A stretch of DNA of 64,000 bases from Clostridiales bacterium (GTDB lineage Bacteria > Bacillota > Clostridia > Christensenellales > Borkfalkiaceae). This document shows, piece after piece, positions 18,295-26,764 of the stretch. The translations under genes and the position numbers were made by a program. The DNA lies in assembly GCA_003538975.1 (NCBI GenBank), contig DPQQ01000005.1, forward strand, positions 4,939-68,938, given 5' to 3'. The notes below the pieces were generated by a model. It did not search any database and was not told the DNA's origin. It saw only the letters and a list, made by a program, of their open reading frames with translations. Position 1 is the first letter of the stretch. Every line of letters begins with the position of its first letter.

Positions 18295-19722
18295 TTACAG
18301 CGACGAGAAAGGCGAGCCGTTCGCTTCGATAAGGCTTCCTTTGTCGGAATCGGTCGTGAGCGGAGGTTTCGTTCCTTTTTTAAGTTTTTCCGTTTTAGCT
18401 ACGCTTACGGGTTTCTCGGAAACCGCATTGCCTTTTACCAAAACGCCGTCGGTTTCGAAGAAGTGACCGTAAACTACGTTTTCGTAATAGGAGTTTTTAT
18501 CTTTGTTTCTTACGACAGTGTAGATAATCGCAAGAACGATCGATGCGACGAACAGAATTATATCCCACAGATTATCGAGAGTGAACAGCGAAGTCATTTC
18601 GGAAAAATCTTTCATTTCCATGAACTTGCCTACGATCATGACAAAGTCGGCGAGAACCACAAAGGTAGCAGTTCTCAGAACTGCGTTGCCTACCGAGTAT
18701 TTATCGAAATAATCGGACAGTCTCATGTAGTCGTTCGGAACGAAAAGTCTTAAAACGCACATAATAAGATTTGCCGCAAGATATACTATCGAAAGCGTCG
18801 TCGCGAACATGAACAATACTTCTGCAAGAGCCTGCAGGCATACCCCCGTGGTCATGCCGTCAACCTTCATAGTGAAAAAGAATACGGCGGCGGCAAGCAT
18901 CCCTAAAGGAGAACCTGTTGCATAATCGAAATATCCTTTGCAATTCATATCGTCTTTAAAAGTACCGGTCATATCGTCTTTAAAAGTACCGGCGCCGATT
19001 ATCTTCGCGAACATTACAAGTCCGACAAGTAACGCCGCCGTGGATATAAGAGCGAAAATTTTAAGGAATACGATTCTTCCCGTCGAAAGAGCGACTTTGC
19101 TTTCTTCCTTGAATCTTCCGGCGTTCGAATACATTTTTATAACGTCGTATACCGAACATAAAATAAGCGCCGCCGAAGTAAGATACCCTGCGAGAGCAAA
19201 AGGAATAAGTCCGGCCTTTACGGGTTCGATACTTTCGATGTTTCCTGAATAATAGAACGTACCCATATTGAAAAGTTCTTTTACCGACATATACCATAAC
19301 GCCGCAAAAACTATACCTGCGGTAAAGCTTAGGTTAGTCTTCTTCTGCGTTCTCTTTTTGAACATCGAAATAATCGAAACGATAAGATACAAAAGAGAAC
19401 AAAGAATAAATACGCCCGTTATAGCCGCGTGAACTATCTGGAAAACTTTTCCGTTTCCGTTAAGTTCGTCTGACATTACTATGGTTTTGCCGGTGGCGTA
19501 GTTTATTATATAGTCTAAAAGTCCCGCCGTAACGGTTTCGCCTCCGGCTGTCTTAAAGTTCGCTTTGAGAACAAAAAGTAAAACCATCGATACGGTAAGC
19601 AGCGCGAGCGAAATTATTCCGAAGATTATTCCGAAGGCGCGTAAGCCTTTACTTTTTTTAACGACTTCTTTTCCGTAAGGATTGGTCCTCGGATAAGTGC
19701 TCGCTACAAATTTTGCGCTCAT
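18295..19722 (-). CDS. Multi-pass membrane protein of unknown function
   Basis: I choose the ATG at 19722 (475 residues, MSAKFVASTYPR) because GGAGGAATT lies immediately before it; a longer frame starting at 19743 has no ribosome site. About nine or ten hydrophobic segments are visible across residues 35-400, followed by a polar C-terminal tail of about 70 residues. No transporter or enzyme motif is recognised. A 24-base in-frame tandem duplication lies at 18946-18992 and gives the repeated peptide GTFKDDMT/GTFKDDMN in a loop. The gene stands alone, with its own terminator. Confidence 0.8.
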   Translation of the reverse strand: MSAKFVASTYPRTNPYGKEVVKKSKGLRAFGIIFGIISLALLTVSMVLLFVLKANFKTAGGETVTAGLLDYIINYATGKTIVMSDELNGNGKVFQIVHAAITGVFILCSLLYLIVSIISMFKKRTQKKTNLSFTAGIVFAALWYMSVKELFNMGTFYYSGNIESIEPVKAGLIPFALAGYLTSAALILCSVYDVIKMYSNAGRFKEESKVALSTGRIVFLKIFALISTAALLVGLVMFAKIIGAGTFKDDMTGTFKDDMNCKGYFDYATGSPLGMLAAAVFFFTMKVDGMTTGVCLQALAEVLFMFATTLSIVYLAANLIMCVLRLFVPNDYMRLSDYFDKYSVGNAVLRTATFVVLADFVMIVGKFMEMKDFSEMTSLFTLDNLWDIILFVASIVLAIIYTVVRNKDKNSYYENVVYGHFFETDGVLVKGNAVSEKPVSVAKTEKLKKGTKPPLTTDSDKGSLIEANGSPFSSL

Positions 19723-19901
19723 AATTCCTCCATAAGCGGCCACTGCCGCAATATATTCGTAAAATCCGGAAAGCTTTACTTCGTTTACCCTTCTATGGTA
19801 AAGCGTTCCGCGTTATTACCCTTCTAAATATTATGCGAAAATTCTTCGCCGTATTTATAAAATAAAATTTAACCCGATCAGACGGTTAGTCGATAGGATA
19901 A

Positions 19902-20543
19902 TCAAACGGTTTTGCCCGAATTTTTATCCGCTTCGGCTTTAAGTTTCGCTTCGACGTAGTCAATGACGATTTTAGCGGCGCCTTCGATACCTAACTTCGA
20001 GCTGTTGATGCAAAGGTCGTAAGTTTTGGCTTCGCCCCACTTCATGTTCGAAAAAAAGTTATAATACTTGGCTCTGTTTTTGTCGTACTTGTCGACGGCC
20101 TTCTCCGCCTGTCTGTCCGAAATCTTTTCGTACTTCATTATACGGTCTACTCTGTCGGCTCTGTCCGCAGAGATAAATACCGAAATCATACCCGGTTCGT
20201 CGCGCAGAATGTAGTTTCCGGCTCTTCCGACGATAACGCACGATTCTTTTTTCGCAAGTTCTCTTATTACGTTGAACTGCGAAAAATACGCTTCGACATG
20301 AATGTCGTTATTCGCTCCTCTCGGAGAAAAATAAAATCCCTGTCCGGTTAAAAACCCTAAACCCGACACCGCTTTTTCATCATAACTCTCGATAAATTTT
20401 TCGTTAAGACCGCTCTTTTCCGCAGCCAGCGCGAGAATGTTTTTATCGTAACATTTTATTCCGAAATGTTCGGCGACAAGTTTTGCGACGGTACGTCCGC
20501 CCGAGCCGAATTCTCTTCCTACGGTTATTACAAGATTGCCCAT
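19902..20543 (-). CDS. Cytidylate-kinase-like family protein
   Basis: This 213-residue protein begins MGNLVITVGREFGSGGRTVA, with a P-loop variant GREFGSGG at residues 9-16 typical of the cytidylate-kinase-like (PF13189) family widespread in gut Clostridia. FYFSPRGANND, VGRAGNYIL and YDLCINSSKLG are further family features. Unlike true Cmk it lacks the usual CMP-binding insertion, so its substrate is uncertain. AGAGGTGA precedes the ATG at 20543. It is transcribed alone. Confidence 0.85.
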   Translation of the reverse strand: MGNLVITVGREFGSGGRTVAKLVAEHFGIKCYDKNILALAAEKSGLNEKFIESYDEKAVSGLGFLTGQGFYFSPRGANNDIHVEAYFSQFNVIRELAKKESCVIVGRAGNYILRDEPGMISVFISADRADRVDRIMKYEKISDRQAEKAVDKYDKNRAKYYNFFSNMKWGEAKTYDLCINSSKLGIEGAAKIVIDYVEAKLKAEADKNSGKTV

Positions 20544-20880
20544 TAAAAATTCACCTCTTCGCCCTTTTATATTTATTATTTATAATATTATCATAAAATT
20601 TAACGGTTTTCAAGATTTTTTGTTATTTTTTTAAAATTTTAACTTTTCAGACCGTTTCCCGGCGATAAAATCGCGTTGATTTTTAATTTTACGGTATTAT
20701 TCGGATGATACCGTTGCCGCCGAATGCCTTCCGTTTTATTTATTTTATGATTTTTAATATTTTTTTATTTTTATATAAAACATCGGTCGCTTTTTTATAA
20801 AAATTCATAAAACCGAAACGCAAATTACGCTATACGGGAATTTTTTACAAAGTCTGACCTCAATCGTTTCTAAGGCGTAA
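20544..20880. other. Intergenic region, AT-rich, no gene seen
   Basis: This stretch of about 340 bases between the kinase-like gene and upp holds no convincing coding frame. It should contain the promoter of the kinase-like gene near its left end. An imperfect hairpin (ACGGTAT pairing with ATACCGT) lies near 20692-20726. No riboswitch or RNA class is recognised. Confidence 0.5.
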
Positions 20881-20904
20881 AAAAGAGCGGCTTACCGCTC
20901 TTTT
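20881..20904. terminator. Intrinsic terminator after upp
   Basis: AAAAGAGCGG (20881-20890) and CCGCTCTTTT (20895-20904) form a ten-base stem with a four-base loop and T/A tracts on both sides, 18 bases past the stop codon of upp. Confidence 0.9.
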
Positions 20905-20921
20905 TTATATTTATTATGATT

Positions 20922-21551
20922 TTATTTCGTTCCGAAAATTCTGTCGCCAGCGTCGCCGAGACCGGGAACGATATAGCCGTTTTCGTTAAGTTTTTCGTCG
21001 AGCGCGCCGCAGTATACGGGAACGTCAGGATACATTTCGGTGAACGTCTTTATTCCTTCGGGAGCGGCTATCATGCACATAAATGATATGTTCTTGCAGT
21101 TTCTCTTTTTAAGTGCTTTGACCGCGTCTATAGCAGATCCGCCGGTCGCCATCATAGGATCTACGACTAAAACGTTTCTTTCGGCAATGTCGGAAGGAAG
21201 TTTGCAGAAGTATTCGTGCGGTTCGAGAGTTTCTTCATCGCGGTACATGCCGATATGTCCTACCTTTGCCGTCGGGAAAAGGTCGAGTACGCCTTCGACA
21301 AGTCCGAGTCCCGCTCTTAAAATGGGAACTACCGCTACGTCGGATGCGAGAACTTTGCACTTTGTAGTCGTAATGGGAGTTTCGACTTCGATCTCCTTCA
21401 TCGGGAAATCTCTGAAAACTTCATAAGTCATGAGCATCGCTACTTCTTCTACGAGTTCTCTGAACTGCTTCGACGAAGTGTTTTTATCTCTCATCAAAGA
21501 AATCTTGTGCGTAATAAGGGGGTGGTCGAAAACTACTACTTTTTTGTTCAT
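20922..21551 (-). CDS. upp: Uracil phosphoribosyltransferase
   Basis: The enzyme joins uracil and PRPP to form UMP in pyrimidine salvage. I take the ATG at 21551 (209 residues, [21 protein letters not shown]), which gives the standard Upp start and length, with AGAGG seven bases upstream; an open frame continues upstream without a site. The PRPP-binding loop reads [14 protein letters not shown] and the uracil-binding segment is near the C-terminus ([17 protein letters not shown]). All expected motifs are present. Confidence 0.97.
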   Translation of the reverse strand: MNKKVVVFDHPLITHKISLMRDKNTSSKQFRELVEEVAMLMTYEVFRDFPMKEIEVETPITTTKCKVLASDVAVVPILRAGLGLVEGVLDLFPTAKVGHIGMYRDEETLEPHEYFCKLPSDIAERNVLVVDPMMATGGSAIDAVKALKKRNCKNISFMCMIAAPEGIKTFTEMYPDVPVYCGALDEKLNENGYIVPGLGDAGDRIFGTK

Positions 21552-21680
21552 ATATATACCTCTTTTAATTATTGCCTTTTGTAAATAAACTTTCCGCTTT
21601 TTATGTCCTGTAAAACTAATAAAGCCGGAAAACAAACGATCGCCGCGGCGGTAAACCCGAAAACGCAAAGTCCCATAAAA

Positions 21681-21705
21681 AAAGAGAGCTTACACCCTCT
21701 TTTTA
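21681..21705 (-). terminator. Putative terminator after spoVG
   Basis: A short stem made from AAAGAG (21681-21686) and CTCTTT (21697-21702) lies next to T-rich sequence on the minus strand, immediately after the spoVG stop codon. The stem has a mismatch and is weaker than the others in the window. Confidence 0.6.
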
Positions 21706-21707
21706 GT

Positions 21708-21977
21708 TTACTCCCCTTTTTTAAGTTCTTCGTTAAACGCGTCCATAATCATTTTAATGATCATTTCTCTCGTTTCGGTATTTATAGGATGAGCGATGTC
21801 CTTATGTTCGCCTTCGCTGGACTTTCTGGACGGCATGGCTACAAAATAGCCTTCGCTTCCTTCTATAACCTTGATATCGTGAACTACAAAGCAATCGTCG
21901 ATGGTTATCGACGCTACCGCTTTAAGTTTGCTGTCGTCTTTTTTAACGATACGTACTCTTACGTCTGTAATTTTCAT
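21708..21977 (-). CDS. spoVG: Septation/sporulation regulator SpoVG
   Basis: This 89-residue protein matches SpoVG along its length: [20 protein letters not shown], then [28 protein letters not shown] and [12 protein letters not shown]. SpoVG is a small nucleic-acid-binding regulator of septation and sporulation that many non-sporulating Firmicutes also keep, so its presence does not prove spore formation. It is divergent from murC, a neighbourhood also common in Clostridia, where spoVG, murC, purR and glmU cluster. Confidence 0.97.
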   Translation of the reverse strand: MKITDVRVRIVKKDDSKLKAVASITIDDCFVVHDIKVIEGSEGYFVAMPSRKSSEGEHKDIAHPINTETREMIIKMIMDAFNEELKKGE

Positions 21978-22146
21978 GTATTAATATACCTGCCTTTCAT
22001 ATACTACGGCTATTTTATCATACTTTTAAGACAATTTCAATAGGTTTTTAAAAATTTTTTTACGTTTTTTGTTTTATTTCGTTTTTGCCGGCTTTTTATA
22101 AGCTTTTATCGGGCAATTCTGCCGTTTTTAATACAGTCCGTCGCCG

Positions 22147-22175
22147 TTACCATTTATAAACGATAATCATATAAT
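22147..22175 (+). promoter_or_regulatory. murC promoter placed at the start codon
   Basis: TTACCA (22147-22152), 17 bases, then a perfect TATAAT (22170-22175). The murC ATG is at 22181, only five bases after the -10 box, so transcription should start at or next to the A of the ATG and the mRNA should be leaderless. No ribosome-binding sequence is present. Confidence 0.65.
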
Positions 22176-22180
22176 ATAGC

Positions 22181-23518
22181 ATGATAAATTTCGAAGAAAT
22201 AAAAAAATTCAGGTCGTTTTACTTTTCGGGAATTGCGGGAACGGGTATGAAACCGCTCGCAAAATTTTTTAGCGCTTCCGGATATACCGTTGCGGGAGCC
22301 GATCTCAATACGGAATTTTTTCCGGAGCTAAAAGAGTACGGTATAAAAGTTTACGATACGCACGACGGAAAACGCCTTAAAAACTTCGACGCGCTCGTCG
22401 TTTCGTCGTCGATCAAAGGCGACAATCCCGAAATGAAGTACGCCGTAAAAAACGGAGTGCCGATTATCAGGCGAAGCGAACTTTTAGGTTACGTGTTTAC
22501 CCTTTTTAATAAGAGCATTTCGATATCGGGCACTCACGGCAAGACTACAGCCACGGCGATGCTCGGAACTATTATGAAAAGATTTTCTTCCGCAACCGCT
22601 TTCGTCGGCGGCGATACTATAGAGTATTCAGACTACTATTCGGACAGACTTTACAACACCTGTATCGCCGAAACGTGCGAATACAACCGCAATTTTTATG
22701 ACGTAAAGCCTACCGTAGCGGTTATACTTAACGTTTGCTACGACCATGTGGACACTTACAAAAATCTGACCGAAGTAATAAAAGCTTTCAGAACGTTTTC
22801 GAAGAACTCGATAACGGTTAAAAACGCGGACGATCCGGGATCGAAAAGCATACCGGCTTATCTCACCTTCGGAATAAAAAACAATGCGGATTTTATCGCA
22901 AAAAACATAAAATCAACCGAAAACGGCTTGAAATTTACCGTTTTACATAAAAATAAAAAATATAAAGCCTTCGTTCCGGTTCTCGGTAAACATCACGTCT
23001 ACAATGCGCTCGCCGCGATAGCCGCCGCATACATAACGGGCGTACCCGTCGAATGTTCGGTCTCCGCACTCGAAAAATTCCGCGGAGTGATGCGCCGCGC
23101 CGAAAAAATAGGAACTATAAACGGAGCCGCGGTATACTCCGATTACGCCCACCATCCGGACGAGATCGAAAAAACCGCCAAAGCCTTTTTATCTCTCAAA
23201 AAAGGAAAAACTTTGGTAGTGTTTCAGCCGCACACGTATTCCCGTACGGCTGCCTTAAAGTCTGATTTTATACGTGTTCTGAAGCCGATTAAAAAGCTCG
23301 TCCTGTTCAGAACTTACGCCGCGCGCGAAGACGTAAAATACATAGGCTCGGCGAAAGATCTTTTTATCTCGCTCGAAAAAACCGATTCCGCCTACTACGA
23401 CAACGTGGAAGACCTGATAAAATCCTTTAAGGGTTACGACAACGTTCTTGTACTCGGCGCTGGCGATCTCGACAGGCATCTTCGGACGGTCATAAAAAAC
23501 AAAATAACGACGATTTAA
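22181..23518 (+). CDS. murC: UDP-N-acetylmuramate-L-alanine ligase
   Basis: MurC adds the first amino acid of the peptidoglycan stem peptide to UDP-MurNAc. The 445-residue protein has the N-terminal nucleotide-sugar fold with GIAGTGM at 17-23, the ATP-binding GTHGKTTAT at 117-125, and the C-terminal domain with YADYAHHPDEI-like YSDYAHHPDEI. Length is normal. The start has no ribosome site but a promoter directly abuts it. It is transcribed away from spoVG. Confidence 0.96.
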   Translation: MINFEEIKKFRSFYFSGIAGTGMKPLAKFFSASGYTVAGADLNTEFFPELKEYGIKVYDTHDGKRLKNFDALVVSSSIKGDNPEMKYAVKNGVPIIRRSELLGYVFTLFNKSISISGTHGKTTATAMLGTIMKRFSSATAFVGGDTIEYSDYYSDRLYNTCIAETCEYNRNFYDVKPTVAVILNVCYDHVDTYKNLTEVIKAFRTFSKNSITVKNADDPGSKSIPAYLTFGIKNNADFIAKNIKSTENGLKFTVLHKNKKYKAFVPVLGKHHVYNALAAIAAAYITGVPVECSVSALEKFRGVMRRAEKIGTINGAAVYSDYAHHPDEIEKTAKAFLSLKKGKTLVVFQPHTYSRTAALKSDFIRVLKPIKKLVLFRTYAAREDVKYIGSAKDLFISLEKTDSAYYDNVEDLIKSFKGYDNVLVLGAGDLDRHLRTVIKNKITTI

Positions 23519-23602
23519 TAACAATATTATTATATAAAAACAATGCAAAAGTAATTTTTACAAATTTTTTACATTTTTCTGAAATAATTTTTCAAAGTCC
23601 TA

Positions 23603-23631
23603 TGGACAATAAATGTTTTCTGTGCTAAAAT
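23603..23631 (+). promoter_or_regulatory. Promoter of the MFS transporter gene
   Basis: TGGACA (23603-23608), 17 bases, TAAAAT (23626-23631). The ATG at 23698 is about 60 bases downstream of the predicted start and is preceded by AAGGAGA, so this gene has a normal leader. Confidence 0.7.
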
Positions 23632-23697
23632 AGTTTAGGCGGCGTATATAAAAATAAGTCTTTAGGGACAAAAACAAAAACGCTGTAAGGAGACTTT

Positions 23698-24978
23698 ATG
23701 AAACTTAATTACAAAAGGACCATACTCGTCGGATTCGCTTTCTTTCTGATAATGGCGTTCTGGCAAGCGTATGACAAAGCGATTCCGCTTATTCTCGTAG
23801 ACAAATTCGGCATGAGCCATACGCTTTCGGGCTTTATAATGGCTCTCGACAACATACTCGCTTTGTTCATGCTTCCCCTTTTCGGATCGCTTTCCGATAA
23901 AACGAATACAAAATTCGGCAGACGTACGCCGTTTATCGTATGCGGAACGATAGTTGCGATAATTTCGTTTATATTTATCCCGCTCATAAACAGCATATGG
24001 CTTTTTATGATAGTCCTTCTGATAACGCTTATAGCGATGGCGACTTTCCGCTCGCCGGCGGTCGCTCTTATGCCGGACGTAACGTGTAAACCGCACCGCA
24101 GCAAAGGCAACGCCGTTATCAACCTTATGGGTACCGCGGGCGGTATTATAGTACTCGTCTTCGGTATGATCTTCAAAAAACAGACCGAAGAACTCAACTT
24201 CTTCCCGTACATTCTCGCAACGTGCGCTCTTATGCTCGCAGCTCTTATAATCTTTGTTTTAACCGTAAAGGAAAAGAAATGGGCCGAAGACATGCGTATC
24301 GACACCGAAAAGTACTTCCCCGACAAAGAAACCGAAGAGCGTGAAGAAGTCGGCGGCAAACTCACGAAAAGTCAGCTTTCGTCTCTTATACTCATACTCG
24401 CTTCGGTAGCGTTATGGTATATGGGTTACAACGCGGTTACTTCGAAATATTCCGTATATGCTAAAAACGTCCTTCATCAGAGCTACGATCTTACTCTCAT
24501 GATCGCTCAGGGCGCGGCTATAATCACTTACATTCCCGTCGGAATGATAGCTTCAAAAATAGGCAGAAGAAAGACTATTTTAGCGGGCGTAGCTCTCCTT
24601 GCGACAGCGTTTTTATCGGCGTCGTTTATAAGAAGCGGCTCCCCGACATTCGTTATGTACATACTCTTTGCGGTAGCGGGCATCGGCTGGGCAACGATTA
24701 ACGTAAACTCCTTCCCGATGGTTGTAGAACTTTCCAAAAACTCGGATATCGGCAAATACACGGGCTTTTATTACACGGCAAGCATGGCGGCGCAGATAGC
24801 CACTCCGATTTTATCGGGTGCGGTTATGGACCTTGCGGGAAACATGTATCCCCTGTTCCCCTACGCTACGATTTTCGTTATAGGCTCGTTTATCACGATG
24901 CTCTTTGTAAAGCACGGCGATTCTAAACCCGAAGCTCCGAAAGATAAGCTTGAAATGCTCGCAGGTGCCGACGACTGA
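23698..24978 (+). CDS. MFS transporter, GPH/SLC45-like sugar transporter
   Basis: This 426-residue protein has twelve predicted transmembrane helices. It carries the MFS signature LSDKTNTKFGRRTPFI after helix 2 and ASKIGRRKTI in the matching loop of the second half. The opening (YKRTILVGFAFFLIMAFWQ) and the RRTP motif are typical of SLC45/GPH-like sugar:cation symporters in gut Firmicutes. Substrate cannot be told from sequence; a disaccharide or glycoside is the family norm. It stands alone between its own promoter and terminator. Confidence 0.85.
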   Translation: MKLNYKRTILVGFAFFLIMAFWQAYDKAIPLILVDKFGMSHTLSGFIMALDNILALFMLPLFGSLSDKTNTKFGRRTPFIVCGTIVAIISFIFIPLINSIWLFMIVLLITLIAMATFRSPAVALMPDVTCKPHRSKGNAVINLMGTAGGIIVLVFGMIFKKQTEELNFFPYILATCALMLAALIIFVLTVKEKKWAEDMRIDTEKYFPDKETEEREEVGGKLTKSQLSSLILILASVALWYMGYNAVTSKYSVYAKNVLHQSYDLTLMIAQGAAIITYIPVGMIASKIGRRKTILAGVALLATAFLSASFIRSGSPTFVMYILFAVAGIGWATINVNSFPMVVELSKNSDIGKYTGFYYTASMAAQIATPILSGAVMDLAGNMYPLFPYATIFVIGSFITMLFVKHGDSKPEAPKDKLEMLAGADD

Positions 24979-25049
24979 TAAACCCGACCATTTACCCAAA
25001 CTCGGTTTTGTAATAACTGCTTATTATTAAACAAACTAAACAGCATAAT

Positions 25050-25080
25050 AAAAGCCCGGCTTCGCCTGGCTTTTATTTTT
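25050..25080 (+). terminator. Terminator after the MFS gene (left copy of a duplicated block)
   Basis: AAAAGCC (25050-25056) pairs with GGCTTTT (25068-25074) around an inner GGC/GCC stem, followed by ATTTTTTTATT. A near-copy of the whole block, including 22-23 identical upstream bases, recurs at 26099-26150. Confidence 0.85.
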
Positions 25081-25106
25081 TTATTCTTATTTTTTAGTTT
25101 TTAATT

Positions 25107-25721
25107 TTATTCTGACGTACTTGTATCGACAGCATCACGCAGTAAAACGTTTATAATTACATTTTGATCTGAAATTTTATTAAATGTAAATCTGAACTCT
25201 AACTTCGCCGTATCAACAACTTCGTCAGGAACCTGATAAGCATATATGCCGGTTATTTTATCCTTTGCCCTGATATCTTCTTGTGAAAGAATAAATTTAT
25301 CGGAATAACCTGCAGATCCATTATATTTCGTTTTTTCATTTGCGATAAGCTCTTCCATATATTTTTTATCAAAAAAGTCACCGAGATTTTTAGTAGAATC
25401 GGTAGGATTATACATACTTACATGAACTACCGCCCACTTACATCCAGCATCAGGTCTATAAGTATCCAATAAATAATAGCTTTCTATTTCAAAGTCAGTT
25501 ACCGTTATTTCCAACTCGTCAAAAGTAAATGTTTCGCCAATCGCATAATTTTCATACTTTTTTGCTTTATTACCAAAAACATTAAGTCTAAATAATGAAA
25601 ATATTATAGCCGCCACACCCACTACTCCTATAACAATACATTGTACTATAGTGTCTCTTAACTTTTTACCTTTTTCATTTGTTTTTTCTTCATTCAACGA
25701 TAAATTATTTTTCTCATTCAT
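25107..25721 (-). CDS. Membrane-anchored DUF4352-like protein
   Basis: This 204-residue protein has a polar N-terminus, one transmembrane segment at about 25-47, and an extracellular beta-rich domain with the DUF4352/immunoglobulin-like pattern (FTFDELEITVTDFEIES, then WAVVHVSMYNPTDSTKNL and YAYQVPDEV). Such proteins are usually surface-exposed and of unknown role; some are regulated lipoproteins. The base composition is more AT-rich than its chromosomal neighbours. It is divergent from the XRE gene and shares an operator-like palindrome with it. Confidence 0.72.
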   Translation of the reverse strand: MNEKNNLSLNEEKTNEKGKKLRDTIVQCIVIGVVGVAAIIFSLFRLNVFGNKAKKYENYAIGETFTFDELEITVTDFEIESYYLLDTYRPDAGCKWAVVHVSMYNPTDSTKNLGDFFDKKYMEELIANEKTKYNGSAGYSDKFILSQEDIRAKDKITGIYAYQVPDEVVDTAKLEFRFTFNKISDQNVIINVLLRDAVDTSTSE

Positions 25722-25759
25722 TTGTTTTACCTTCCTTTTTTATAATTGTAATAAATTTA

Positions 25760-25795
25760 GGATGATATGTCAACCATTTGGATGATATATCATCC
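25760..25795. promoter_or_regulatory. Two operator-like repeats between divergent genes
   Basis: GGATGATATATCATCC (25780-25795) is a perfect 16-base palindrome. A degenerate copy (GGATGATATGTCAACC) lies exactly 20 bases upstream at 25760-25775. Two sites about two helical turns apart between an XRE regulator gene and a membrane-protein gene are what an autoregulated divergent operator would look like. Confidence 0.6.
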
Positions 25796-25855
25796 TATTT
25801 TTTTACTTATTGTATAGTAAACTATTCTTGAAAGTAAAAATTCAATCGAGAAAAT

Positions 25856-26101
25856 ATGAAAACAATAAACGACGCTGTAGTCGAAAGACTTTATAAATAT
25901 ATGGGAGAACGCAATCTTACTCAGTATAAGCTTGCCCAACTATCGGGTATTCCGTTTCCTACGATTAAAAGCATTATGCAACGGCGGACAAAAGACATAA
26001 CGTTAAAAACAATAATAATGTTAAGCGACGGACTTAAAGTATCTCCTTCGGAATTTCTGAACGATCCGTCTTTCAATATTGAAAACTTAACGCTTGATTA
26101 A
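25856..26101 (+). CDS. XRE-family helix-turn-helix regulator
   Basis: This 81-residue protein is a single Cro/CI-type helix-turn-helix: ERNLTQYKLAQLSGIPFPTIKSIMQ at about 18-42. It likely binds the palindromes at 25760-25795 and controls itself and the divergent DUF4352-like gene. No strong ribosome site is seen before the ATG (only a weak GAG). The stop codon TAA is the first part of the duplicated terminator block, so the gene ends exactly at the repeat boundary. Confidence 0.88.
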   Translation: MKTINDAVVERLYKYMGERNLTQYKLAQLSGIPFPTIKSIMQRRTKDITLKTIIMLSDGLKVSPSEFLNDPSFNIENLTLD

Positions 26102-26111
26102 ACAGCATAAT

Positions 26112-26142
26112 AAAAGCCCGGTAACCCCGGGCTTTTATTTTT
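26112..26142 (+). terminator. Terminator after the XRE gene (right copy)
   Basis: AAAAGCCCGG (26112-26121) and CCGGGCTTTT (26127-26136) form a perfect ten-base stem followed by ATTTTTTTATT. It is the right-hand copy of the block at 25040-25087 and probably also ends mazF transcripts from the other side. Confidence 0.9.
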
Positions 26143-26218
26143 TTATTCTTTATTGCTCATATTTATTTGGTTGTTTAAGTTTATCTGTCTGTTTTGGTTC
26201 AAAATACAAATAAAAGTA

Positions 26219-26575
26219 TTACAGATTTTCCGCCTTGTTCACACCTAAACTTATCGCGAGAGCGGTATCGACGCGCTTCATCGTATAAGGTGAAAGTTCG
26301 CCTATACGCTCTTTTAATCTTCGTTTGTCGAGAGTTCGTATCTGTTCCAGAAGCACTACCGAATCTTTTAAAAGCCCGTAACTTTTATCGGATAATTCGA
26401 TATGCGTAGGGAGCTTTGCCTTGGTCATTTTGCTTGTAATCGCCGCCGCAATCACGGTGGGACTGTATTTATTGCCTATATCGTTCTGCACAACGAGAAC
26501 AGGTCTTATTCCGCCTTGTTCGCTGCCGACGACAGGACTTAAATCCGCATAGTATAGTTCGCCGCGTCTTATCAT
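26219..26575 (-). CDS. MazF/PemK-type endoribonuclease toxin
   Basis: This 118-residue protein matches the NdoA/MazF family of Firmicutes: [32 protein letters not shown], then [12 protein letters not shown] and the closing [13 protein letters not shown]. It cleaves RNA at short sequences. AAAGGA precedes the ATG at 26575. No antitoxin gene of the EndoAI/MazE type is visible upstream or downstream (26576-26764 has no frame of suitable size), which is unusual for a chromosomal MazF. It may be an orphan or be paired elsewhere. Confidence 0.9.
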   Translation of the reverse strand: MIRRGELYYADLSPVVGSEQGGIRPVLVVQNDIGNKYSPTVIAAAITSKMTKAKLPTHIELSDKSYGLLKDSVVLLEQIRTLDKRRLKERIGELSPYTMKRVDTALAISLGVNKAENL

Positions 26576-26764
26576 CGCTTTTTCCTTTGAAAGTATTTAA
26601 GGCTTTTATCGACCTATGTTATTTTATGTAAAAAGCCCGTAAAACGTTAATCCGCTTTGCTTTAATAAACGGCAACGCTTTAAGTTTACCTTCGTATAGT
26701 TGATTGACAATTTTTAAGGCTTTTATACCATGATAAGCGGTTTTATCCGAATTTTTCGATTTTA

